Below, piece after piece: positions 46,001 through 58,000 of a stretch of DNA of 64,000 nt. Under the pieces are notes generated by a model that made no database searches, had not been told where the DNA came from, and worked only from the letters and a program-made list of their open reading frames with translations. Source of the DNA: Dipylidium caninum (taxonomy: Eukaryota > Platyhelminthes > Cestoda > Cyclophyllidea > Dipylidiidae); NCBI GenBank assembly GCA_017562135.1, contig QEYB01000228.1:248001-312000 (forward strand). The letters are read 5' to 3'. Each line of letters starts with the position of its first letter. The first letter of the stretch is position 1. The translations under genes and the position numbers were made by a program.

Positions 46001-49000
46001 GAAGGGAGCAGGGAGGCGGTAACCTCTCGAGCTTCAAACGGGCACCGCGATGCCATTTGGGAATGTAGTCTATCAGATTTTAGGCTGCTCGACTTAATGC
46101 GCCCATGGTAGCATAATTGCTTAACCCACTGATTCCGTTGGGTAGGCGATTCCAAAGTCCAAGTAGTAAATGCACAGACTGGGCATGGTCTAGAAAAGGA
46201 ACGGAAGCAGAAATTCAATGAGAAATTATAAATGGGTAATTGGCACGTGTTTGACTTCTGTGTAGTGTTTTCGCCACTTTCAACATTGTGATGACAACGT
46301 GGGCTTGTTGTTGAGTGTTTCCAGCCTCACTTGGTCAGCACCGTTCTGCATTTGAGCGGGTGTCATAGGGGAGAAGTGTGGGGACTGCTCCACTTCCACC
46401 ACGTTAGTTTTTACTGAGCGGCCCATTGTTTTAGCCATCACTGCGCCGCTGGTCTGAGACCCTTCCTGGCGATTGAGTTAACTGATCCCGAGGATGTTAT
46501 CACATCATTCTCGTAGTAAAATGACGGGTGTTCGTTTTTAGCTCCATTGCCAAAGTTTATTTCACCCGTTTTATTTTTGTGCATTAAGGCACACAAACAC
46601 ATGCACGCTCCCATCTTGAGGGCGCCAATGCATCGGCAATGGTGGTTTGCCTAACCGCTCTCATCCGGCACAGCTCTGCGTTGATTCAAAACACGATCCC
46701 GAAAGCCACCAGCGACCCGCCCGTGGTCTTGTTTTGTTCTATCCGGGCTCTACCGGTCTTGATAGGGAGATAATTGCAGGCGATCACGGTATTTCTTGGG
46801 TATTCTGTCGTCTCTCTCTGCTCAGCCAACGTAGTCTCGAGTCCATCCTAACCTGAAATCGAGTTCTTATTGCATACTCGAAGAGAGTGGAACCTTAAGT
46901 CTTGTTCTTGTTCATCTCTTGTACTTGTCAGAACTAATTACACACAAAAGCTACATCACAGGTGGGCAAAGGAGACGCCGGAGGTAATAACAACAACAGA
47001 CTGGGTATTTTTAATCGCGAGGTGTGACAGCAGACGAATGAATGCGCCCATTACTAGCAAGTCACATCGCCTGACGCTAATTTGATGGCGAGAGAGATAA
47101 CCATATGGATATATTGCTCCGATCCCCTCTAACACCGTGATACGTTGGGTCATAACGCAATTGCTGACATTTTCATCAGAGCTGACGGACTGGTGGATAT
47201 GCCTTTGGTCATACATTCATGAAATTTCCATCTTATTCATTTCATTGGTATCGTTTTTTTACCCATCTTAACCGAAACACGTTGCGACGTTGGCAACAGT
47301 TTGCGTTTGGCTCATTTGTCTAGTCTCTCTACGTGGTTTTGAGGTAACTAGGTCACCGATCAGATGTAACGACTTAATTGCCCTGTCTGACAGTGGCTGC
47401 TTTGTCCAACGATGACCCATCGCACTAATCTTTGGAGAAGGAGCCAGCTTATTTGAGTCTACGGTTGGATGTTCTTGACGTGGGATTCAAATGAAGAAAA
47501 ACGCGTTTTAGCCGACTCTTTGCAGTCCTTTTGTCTGAAAAGTCCTCCTTCGCAATGTGTGTAGGTTCAGGAGGAGAATTTTACTGGTTGGAATTCGACC
47601 CACTTGATGACCGACTGGATATCAGACTGTTTTTGTCGGTTTATGTACAATTCATTCCACTGTTCTCCTCACTGAAGAGGGGCAGGACTATAAAGTAGCG
47701 GTGTAATAGCGCCAAGTGCTATTAGAGTAAATGGAAGGTCAACCGATTTCACCTCCGGTACTTTTACGTAAATTTTAATAGCTATGGCACCTCGCATTTT
47801 ACACTTTCCCCTTTTTCCCCTAGTAATCGAGCTGGGCTATCCACGTCCCACAGAGGTGGCCGACTCGACGGAGGCATGGTCGTGCGACTATTGCGGCGGC
47901 GACGAGCGGTCGAATCTGAAGAGGCCCGGCAGCCCGGGTCACGAGGGCCTCCTCTGCTGCTCGGACTGTGCGCGCTGCGCACACTTCTCTTGCCTCCAAT
48001 TCACACCCAACATGATCACCTCGGTACGCGGCTACCGATGGCAGTGTCTGGAGTGCAAGACCTGCTGGCTCTGTGGCACCTCAGAGAATGACGTACGTGT
48101 CTCCCTTCTTAGTTTATGGTCATGTTTCAAATGCTTTAAACCTGGCGCCTCATTGGTACGGTGTTAAGAATTGAATATAAACCAAAGCCCCGATTTGTGT
48201 TTTGGGTCCTTGGCTTGTCCTACTCTTACCGTTGTGGTTATCTTGTTTCTTATTATGTCGTAAAATGAGACTTTTTCAACGTCTGTCGACCTGATATTTC
48301 GGCGTCTAGACCAACCGAGGCTGAGAATACTAGACTCCCTTGATATCATCATCAATTTCCCTCGGTTTCCTCTGTGAATTATGAGTTTTCTTTGCCATTT
48401 TGACTAGTCGTACCAAAATGGACCTTGGAAATGACTATCACAACGCCGTTACATGTGACCAATTGACCTCAGGTTTTCTAACCACATGAAATACGCAGGC
48501 GAAGATTATTAGGCTATTGGGAAGTCTTGTTCAATCCTCCAGCTCTGTACATTGGCATTAATTTTACCCTCCTCATATCCGCCTAATTTGGGCGGCAGTG
48601 AACAGTTGCAGTGATTTTGTCTCAACCACCACCTGACCACGAAAATTTCTCTTCCTTTTCCACGTTGCGCGTAGTTTGCTATTCGAACATTCTGATGATA
48701 AAGCACTAGCGTGTCTCCAAAGGTGACAATTCTTCTCGTTCTAGCTCCCCTAGAACTCACCTTTGGTTATGGTGCGGTCCAAACACGCTCCACCCGCCTA
48801 TTTCTCCTTCTAGTATCTTGTGTTCAGGCATTCGTCATTTCCGTATCTCAGACCGTCCCTCTTCCGTTTGTCCCCATTACATCTAATGTCCTTTCAACCT
48901 CGGCATCGACCTCCTTGACCTTCATCACGGTCTCCGGAGGCCTTACTTTGTCCCTCTGTTTTTACAACATCTTTGCCGAACGGTCTAGTCCACTCTCCTT

Positions 49001-52000
49001 GTCCTTCTCCCTCCTCCCCCTCCTTTCGGCCAATCCCTTTATATTCGCCCATCGGTGAGATACATTCGCAGTTTGCCTTACACCAATGATCCCCCGATCG
49101 CTGTCATCGTTGGCCGCATTCATTCCACAAATGCCTCCCTTATGATATCATAAGCGATTGTTTTACTTCTGTTTTAACTTGATCCTTCTGCCTGTCCGTC
49201 TGTGTGATCATCCAACTCACTGACTTAGGAAGTATCCCTTCCCGTTTCGAAAATAACCATCCACAAAGCAGGCCTTGGCCATCAGGAAAGCGCACTGTTT
49301 TCATGGTTAGAACCACGATGAGCCGAGTAAAATCCCAACAAAAACATCATCTTGAAGAGAATCACACTTTCAATAGATTGGGTGGTGGTTATGAGCGCCT
49401 ACAATTCTTCCTTTTTCCCACCACTTTCCACCCAAACTCCTCGTCCTTCATTACTCTGGCATTGCGTGTTCCAGAGGTATAAATGATTACTCGTTTATCT
49501 TCATCACGCGCTGTCCATTCTGGTCCCTTTTTGGTTTTCCATTTCCTCCCTTCCCGACCTATAAATGATCCTTCAACGAGGCCATCGCTGTTGAAGCTCC
49601 AAGTACGCTTCTGTTTAACCTTATAGAGGGGAGAGGTGGGACCCACTTTTGAAATATTCTCCTCCTCATATGATAATTTTCACAAGTGAAGGTTTGGAAG
49701 TGTATACAAAGGATTTAAGGAGAATCCTACCCTGGCTCCTCGAATATCCATGTAATTTCATTTCGTACTAAGCTGTTGTAAACCGCCCCCCCCCCCTTCG
49801 TTTACCTTCACCCTCCGGGAAGGGACGTTGAATTGTTCTAAAAAAACTGCCCGTGGATGAGGAACAAGGTTGACAGTTTTGAGTGATGCACTATAATGAG
49901 AAATTATTCAGTTGTCCTATTTTTTGGAGATTTTTCGTGAGAAACGGCAAACTTTCCGAGACGTTACGCATTAGCCAAGGTTACGAATAACTTCCTCCAC
50001 CCTCTTCCCCCTTCTATTGCGACGTCTATTCGTCCATTTTGATCCTTCTTGGTTTCCCATAAGGCAGAGAAAGAGGTTCTAATCTCCTTAAATTTCAGTG
50101 TGAATTCATCAAAAATGGAGGCAGACGTTTTCATCCTTTTGAAACGACCTTTCCCATTAGCAAAAGGACTGTACGACGACTCGTGGAGTACCGGATATTG
50201 CTCTCATTTGTGCTCCTCTCAAATTATTCATGAGAGCAGAGTATAATCAGTTTTGAGCTGCAGCTGATTTACTCCCGGCTTGGGCAGCATGTGGCTCGCC
50301 TGGATGGGGCGGCTTTTCCCCGTTTTCTGTGGCTCGGCTAACAGCCTACATCTTCGTGCCTGCATGGCTGTTTTGGCGAGTAATTTCGTGCCCTGTCTGG
50401 CTGGCTGGCTGGCTGGATAGTTGGCCAGTCCGTTTTTCCCCCTCCTTCGCCGCCGCCGCCGCCGCCACCCTCTTCTGGATGGATGCCTGGGGTGGTAATT
50501 ACGTTTCCGGGGTGGGACTATGGAAATGATGGTGTTTGTTTTGTCGGCGCCTCTCCAGACCCTCTTGATGACGATGATGATAATGGTGATGTCTGGAGAT
50601 TACCCGTCTGCGTAAAAAGGTCTTCTTTCCGCTCCGCGCCATCAGTAATGCAGACTCTGTTAAACAGTCATCTTCAGACTGATTGGCTTTTGCGTTGATA
50701 TGTCAGGAAAATGGGGAAAAATTAGTGTTTTTTTCTTCCTTATTCTTAGCCTCCTTTCTACTTCACTCGTGCACGAATGAGTCGGAGTAGAGACAACCGT
50801 GGCGATAAAATCGCGGAGAGAGGTGCGGGGGGGAGGGGCGTTTGGAGGTGGGATTAACTCCAACCTTTTCTCCCTCCTCTATGTCTACCTCGTGATTCTT
50901 TTGTCCCCCCCAAGGGAAGAGTCGAAAGGTTTTTCTTGAATTTCCTTCTCGTGTCTGCAGATGTATCTCGTCTGCCCCTACACGGAGGTACGGGTCCTAC
51001 TCTTCTACCCTTTTCGATGAATATTTGAAAACTTCAAATTGAACCTTTTAGTCGTCAAGCCTATTATTCCCACCTTCTCGAGCCACCAGTCCAACACATC
51101 ATCGCGTACTATTAGCTATTTCATGAACATTTTTGTGTTCGGTTTATTCGTTCCTCTCCATTACGACAACTTTCAGCCACCTGATTAGTAGGTGAATAAA
51201 CAGGAGAAGCAGTAACAAATGAGGTGGAGAAAAACAGGAGAAAGAAGGACGCGAGATAGCTCGGTGTGTATATGCGCTTCGTCCAACGAGAGGATGCGGT
51301 TTCCTCACTCTTGTCTCTTTTTCCCCTTCCCTTGAGGCTCTGGATTGGTAGAAGTGCCAGACAATCGACTAGGCCTCGGTCACCAATGCCCCAAGTATTT
51401 CTTAGACTTATTACTTATTGTTACCCACTACTCGTCAGCCATCTTTATGCGGAATTACAACAATGTGATGGTGTATTTGAGGCCAGTCGACGTTCATGTT
51501 TCAGACTCAGCGTCGATAAGGGAGGAATGGCAGAATGAGCCACCGTCTGCTGTACCTTCATCCGATCGTTTTCTGTTTCTTCTTGGTGACTTTGCTGCAA
51601 TAGGAGTAGAGTTGGACCCCTCAGCCTTCTCTTCTCCCACTTCGGCTCTCTTCAGCGTATCTGAGACCGACTCTGCCTGTTGTCTTCGGACTCCTTGAAG
51701 CCCGGACTTCGAGTACCCCCGAAAATCGCCTTTAGGCAGTGGTGCATTCAACTGGTTTGCCCCGCCTCGTGCTCCAACAACCAGACTCAAATCGTAGATT
51801 GTGGACGCCAAGCATGGTGTCGGAGCAGGAAGGGGTGGGGCTCCTTTCCACAGCGCCAATAAAGCGCATTCAAACCATCCAGACGTGGCATATTCAAGAG
51901 ATTGAGCGGGACTTTGCTGTCCGGTGTAGGCTTTTAAGCACACCCACTCTGACGGTTGTAAAGTACACTCAATTGCACCCTCCTGACTTCCTAATCAGCT

Positions 52001-55000
52001 ATCACCTCCACAGATCTTTTTCACTGATATTAAAAATCCACCAGAGTGATGAATTTTCATATCTCTTATCTTTTTTTCGGGGAAACTGGCAGAGATCACA
52101 TCCTCTACTTGTCACGGTAGTAATTTTCCGCTCTTTTGTGAAATACACGCGAGTAAATCCAAATTCCTTCACTTGAATTCACCTCTGTTGTTGGGGTAAT
52201 CCCAATGCTCGTGAAAGAGGATCCGAAATAAAACTTCCCCCTTTGCCTACTGACTATTCGCCGGGCATAGATCAAAATTCCTATCTTCTTTGTGGCCACT
52301 TTTTTGGAGTTTTGGCCTCGTATTCTTGGCCCGATTTACTTATCACGTTGTCATCTCGTTATTATTCCTTTTTTGTACATTGACGAGATCTTGACCAGCA
52401 CGCCAATGACCTCGTTCTCTTCGTTCCCCTTAGAAATTTCTCCCACCTCATTTTGGGGTGTGCGGCCACACAGCGGGGGCGGGAGAGGGCGGTAACCCCC
52501 ATCACTTTGCCCATTCCACAAAACCCTGATTCTCTTATAATTATTTGGGGAAAAACGACAAAAAAAACTTTTATTTGATCTGTGTTAACTTGACTGTTCC
52601 ACCATTGCTATGCTTCTTTTAAACTTTCTGTTTTTTTTGTTGTTGGAAGGGCAAAACCCTTGTTATTTCTCCAACTTACCTTAACCCACTTCAACGACAC
52701 AAAATTTTGCATTCTTTCACTACGGGCTTTTTCCATCCACCTTGTTTCTTCGCCACCCAAGAATGGGGACAATTCTTTCCTTTAATCCGACTAAATTATT
52801 GTTTTGCCTTACACACACTCGCCTCCTCCGTCCTCCCCTTCGTCATTTTGGCAACTCTTCCTTTTTTTCTCGACACCTCGTAGCCTCGTAAGTTTTTTTT
52901 GCATTTCAATAAGAGAGGAGTAGTTCATAGTAACCTACCAAAGACTTGCATTACTTGCCTTGAAATTGTGGGATTTTCCTCCCTCCTTGTACTTTTTTAC
53001 CTGGTCTGCTGCGGCGTCCTTCCAACACCGCACTTCGTGACTCTGATGGCATCTTTTCTCTTAATCTCCACTGCCGTGGACCATTTTATGGGCTTCTTTC
53101 GTTGGAGGTTGCAGGTCATACACTTCCACCCTTTTGTTCAAAACTCCCGCCTGTCAAAATCATTGTCCCCTTGGTGATCTGGTCGAAGACGCACCGAAGA
53201 CTGTCACTTGATCTACTCAAGTTTGTCTCTGCCGGATCGAGAGTTGTTGATGACTCCTGTCTTCTAATTGCACCTTCCAGATATTCCCACTTTTATCACC
53301 CCCCACTCCGACCTCCCACTTTTCGTCGACTTTGTGACTTTTTTGGGAATTTTGGCAAATTTACTCCCCGTCAAGCATTTCCCTCAACTCGGCGATTATC
53401 CTTTCCCTCACGCGTGGACGAGATCTCCTGTGAACTGGCAGCCCTTTCCCCCTCCTCACCGCCTCCTTCGCCTGTGAACCTCCCTTGGCCAGCCGAGAGG
53501 GGACAGAGAAAACTGCGATCTGGCGGGTTGGACATCCCCACTAACGATGAGGGCGGATTACTTTATGGTCATCGGTGCCTTTTTTTGTCTCAGGTGGCAG
53601 TTAATTCGTTTTATCTGTGTAAGTAGACGTTCGTGTGCAGGAAATTCACTTATACAAGAAGAGTGCATTGCATTCCACGAGAAACCTTCCTCACTGCACG
53701 CGAGTAAATTATCCACCACTTCTTCGAATCCCCTCACTTAAATCTACCTCTGCAGTCCGAAATAAATCTCCCACCTCCACCTACCGACTATTCCCCGGGC
53801 ATGGATCATCATTTCTATTTTCTTTGTGGCCACTCTTCTTCTCTCGTGAGGCGCTTAATTCGTTTTTTATCTGTGTAAGTTGAGGGTCGTTTGCAGGAAA
53901 ATCACTTGTTTGGTAAAACTGCCACCAAGCAGGGTGTTTTGGCCTTTGTTCTTCTAAAAGAAGATTGTAGGGGAAGTGGAGTTGGCCATCACCACTGACG
54001 ATGAGGCTGACAGTCGCTATTAATCGGTGCCCAAACAACAAGTTCCGACGCCTTTTTTTGTCTCGATAGGCATTTAATTCCTTTTTGTCGTTTGCTGCAA
54101 CTTCACGTGTACAGGAAGATTTTGGGGGGAAGTTTAGCACTTCACGAGAAGCCTCGTTGTATGACTACCCGCCTCACAGATTCCACCAGATATTGTTTTC
54201 TTTTTTTTTTTAATTCAAGCCGCTTCTCTTTTTCCCATCCTTAGTCAGTCCTAGCGACTTATTCAGGACATTTTCATCCGCTCAACTTCCGGATCTTCCG
54301 AGTGTCCTGAGACTCGTCGACTCCTCTCGAACAGTCGTGAGAGTGTAGACCAACAAAAAGGTACAATCTCTCCTCCTCCTCCCCTCCATAACACTTATTC
54401 CTTTGACAATTTAATTCAAAGAATAACTTGATTGATATCTTGTCATCTTCGGAGTGTGCGCCTCAATTTCAATTCTGTACCATTTTGTCGGATGCTGTTA
54501 GTCCGAGGGTTTCGTGGAAAAGTGTTGCTAAAAGAGGCTTTGGTGAAGAAGAACAGCTTCTCTCACCCACAGGAGTGTGATTTACCCACACTCTTTTGGG
54601 GCTGCTCCGCCGACTGGGCAGGGCGGGACTGGCCACTGTCCCCTCCCCTGCTAGAATTTTCTCCCTTCTGATCTCTTTCCCTTTTTTTATCATTTGAGAC
54701 TAGAACGAGTGGTGAACCCAAGTCACCAAATTGATTCCCCTTTTCGACTGGTAAACACCTTTTTTGCAGTATAATTTGTGCTTTAAGCCTGCATACAACT
54801 CTTTTTTTGTGTTTACGACCGTTTTTCTCCTCTTTTCTCCTCTCATGTCTTTACAACTCTTCTATCCACTTTGGCTTTGGTGAGAATTCCTGTCCTCGTT
54901 TCACTTACCTCTTCCGTTCATTCTGTGCTTCCATCGGGTGAATGTCATACTTCGACACGTCACTTTTCACTCTCAACACGACTCCGGTCCCAGTTCCCTC

Positions 55001-58000
55001 TGCACAAACCGACTTGAGAGTCGCCGTCAAAGGGAATGTCTGGAATGGAAGGACCCTTTGGGCCGCCTTTACCGTCAACCTCCGTCTGGTGTGATCCATG
55101 ACTTGACGACCATCCTCCCACTTTGACTTGGCATTTGTCCCAAACTTGAAAGAGTAATTTCGTTTGGGCTTCCTCTCTTGACAAAGGTCTCATCTCCTCT
55201 CCCCTTCTCTCATACGCCCACTTTTGATTTCCCCCGAGATCGCACATATTTGTTTGGAGGTGTGATTTTCTCTTTTTTTTTCCCCCACGGTCTTCGTCAT
55301 AGTCATACTACTACTGCTGCTGCTGCTGCTTCTGCTGCTGTAATTTTATTTCGGTTTAATTAGAAAAGAGGAATCTCGTTTATTTCACCCCCCCTCTCCC
55401 CTCCCCTCCCGTCTTGATTAACCTCAACAATGAATATGGTTACTGAGGCGTGTTTTTTCCAGAAAGGGAAGAGAAAAGACTGTCTCCGTTCTCCTCGCAC
55501 ATGGAGAAAACCAACGTCCATTATCAGTGTCACCTAATCCTGACGTTTAAGTCTTCTCACTTGGGTTTTTACGCCACCTAAACACATAAACAGGGAGTTA
55601 GTTGGGGGCAAAAAGGGGGAGAAATTAGATATCCGGCGTTGATGTGGCTTGTTGGGCTATCCGAGAACGATGTTACTCGTTGACCGGCCGGGGATATTGT
55701 TCATCCCCATAGCAATGCGGGCATGACGCTGTCACAAGGCAGCCACTCCTCTTGCGCTGATCCACTGAGGGGAATAACATGGATGAAGGCCAGTTAAGGC
55801 ACTTTTTTAGTCAATCGCACGTATTTTACCGATCCTATTGTTTTTTTAGGGTAAATAATTTATCATTTGCTAAGACCTTCACTTCTCGGTTATTCACAGA
55901 CTCCCACACGGTTTAGGCGACCAATTAATGGACAGCCGGATTTATTTTCACTCTTCCGGCGCCAGGCGCATTCTCCACTTGTTAGGACTCACTCTAACTT
56001 GTAATGACACATTTTCTAGCCTTCATCTCCTTTACCATTTACTCGACTGGGTCTTCTTTCTTATCTTTTTATTTGCCCTTACGGGGTCCTTTGGGGGGGG
56101 GCGGAGGGGCGCATATCCCCGGTGTGCTCACGAGTGACCTTGAAATCGGGGCAAAAAGTCGTCCAATGGCTTTTTTTGACAATGATGAGGAGTAATTTTT
56201 TGAAGCCTTGTCTCAATCTCCTGAACGATCCTCCGATGCAATTAATCTACCCAACCGCCGTCTATTTTAATTAAGCTAACGTTAAATTCATCGGTTGGAG
56301 TTTTACACACAAGGTTTCGTGTTTGTTACTAATTACTCGTCTAAATGGCAAACGATGCAACCTAACTCAGGAGGATGTCAAACACTGTCTAATTATCACT
56401 CGAAAACAACTCACTTGTCTTGAAATGCCAAATAGACGCCATCCCAACATCTTTTCCCTAATCATAACCAGTATTGTTTTGTATCAATGGCGTTTGTCGA
56501 GTTCTAGACAATTTCGCCTAGAAGGTGACTGGATCAACGCATTTTTTTTTCCAAATCAATTTGTTTTTCTCATCTCTCTCTCACACATACACACACACGT
56601 CTACCTTTGAGAGAGAGAGACAGACTTCGAGGTCTCCTTGCCTCAACGAATCCCATTATTCGGAGGGGTAAGAAAGAACTGGGCAAAAGAATTCTCCTCC
56701 CCTTGCAGTCGAGGTCGGGGGATATTGCGGCCAGCGTTTTCCTTTTAACATGGTACTGGATATTTGATATGGCTATGGGGTAGTTCCTGTAATATCATGA
56801 AAAAAAGATCAAATTACGCCCTAATTAGTGTGATAACGTGGTCGTTTCTTTTTTCTCTGCTGCCCTCCTCTGTAATCCTACAGGAATGCATGATAGCCAT
56901 ATATCTATTCGAGGAGAGATGATGATTATAATAAGATCGCTATTCCAGAACTCTAAAAGCACTGTCCCCTCTGGGAATGGCTGTGGCTTTGATTAGCACA
57001 AAAGACCTCCTAATACGTTTTCCTTGATTTATTTCAACCCTGCCTGATTCAATTCGTCGCTTTTGTTCTACGCCGATGGTTCAACGAGGAATTTCAAGAT
57101 CTCCATCCATTACTACCTGTTTGACGAATTATTTAAGTTTTTCCATTATCCTCAAACTTTAAAGTGTTTCTCTTTACGTCAAGGAGGCCAACGGTGGTGG
57201 GATAGCTTGTTTGTGGTGTGTGTTGTTTGAACCCGGTGTTGCTTGCCGCTGATATACGGCAACTCTTCCACTTCAATGCTTTAGAAGCTGACCTCGTGGC
57301 GTTGCCTGTGCGCCGGGCAGTCGTGGTCTTGGCCATTCTTGACCCTATCCATCTTACTCAACCCCTCTTGAGGAGCAGTGGGGGACCCACTAAGACAAAT
57401 TATTTGTTCCAAGTAAACTTGACGATTATTCAAATCAGATTGTATGTGACAGGTATACTTCAAATTAACAGGAAAATAATTGAGATGGATTCCTCCCTCA
57501 TTCTTGCCCTCCCCCACTTCCTACCTGCTTTAACAACTCGTTCCCATTCGAATCTGCCTAATGGTGATTTACAATGCAACGTCGCCCTGAGTGTGTGTGT
57601 GTGTGTATGTGTGTATTTGAGTAAGTAAACGAGCGAGTAGGTACATTAGGCGGTGAGAGGCGGAAGGTGGAGTCTCCTCACCAAAATGGTCTTCCGCCTT
57701 CCCATGCAGGCCTGCCTCCGTGTATCGCACGTTTGTGACGCGCATCCACGGTGGTGTGCATCCGTCTGTGCACGGATGTGGCCCCAATCACGGACACACT
57801 GCTGAATGGTGTTTGAATTGTGGGGACCGATGCCGCGTGACTGCCGATTTCCTCACAAAGGAATTTATGTGGCAATGCACGTATTCATTAATATTCCTAA
57901 ATGTGGGCATCATGAAAAACGATAATTAACTTGAGGTGGTTTGCGCACCGAGAAATTTGCGTTGCGATCACTTCCCCCGCCCCCACCACCACGTCCCGGC

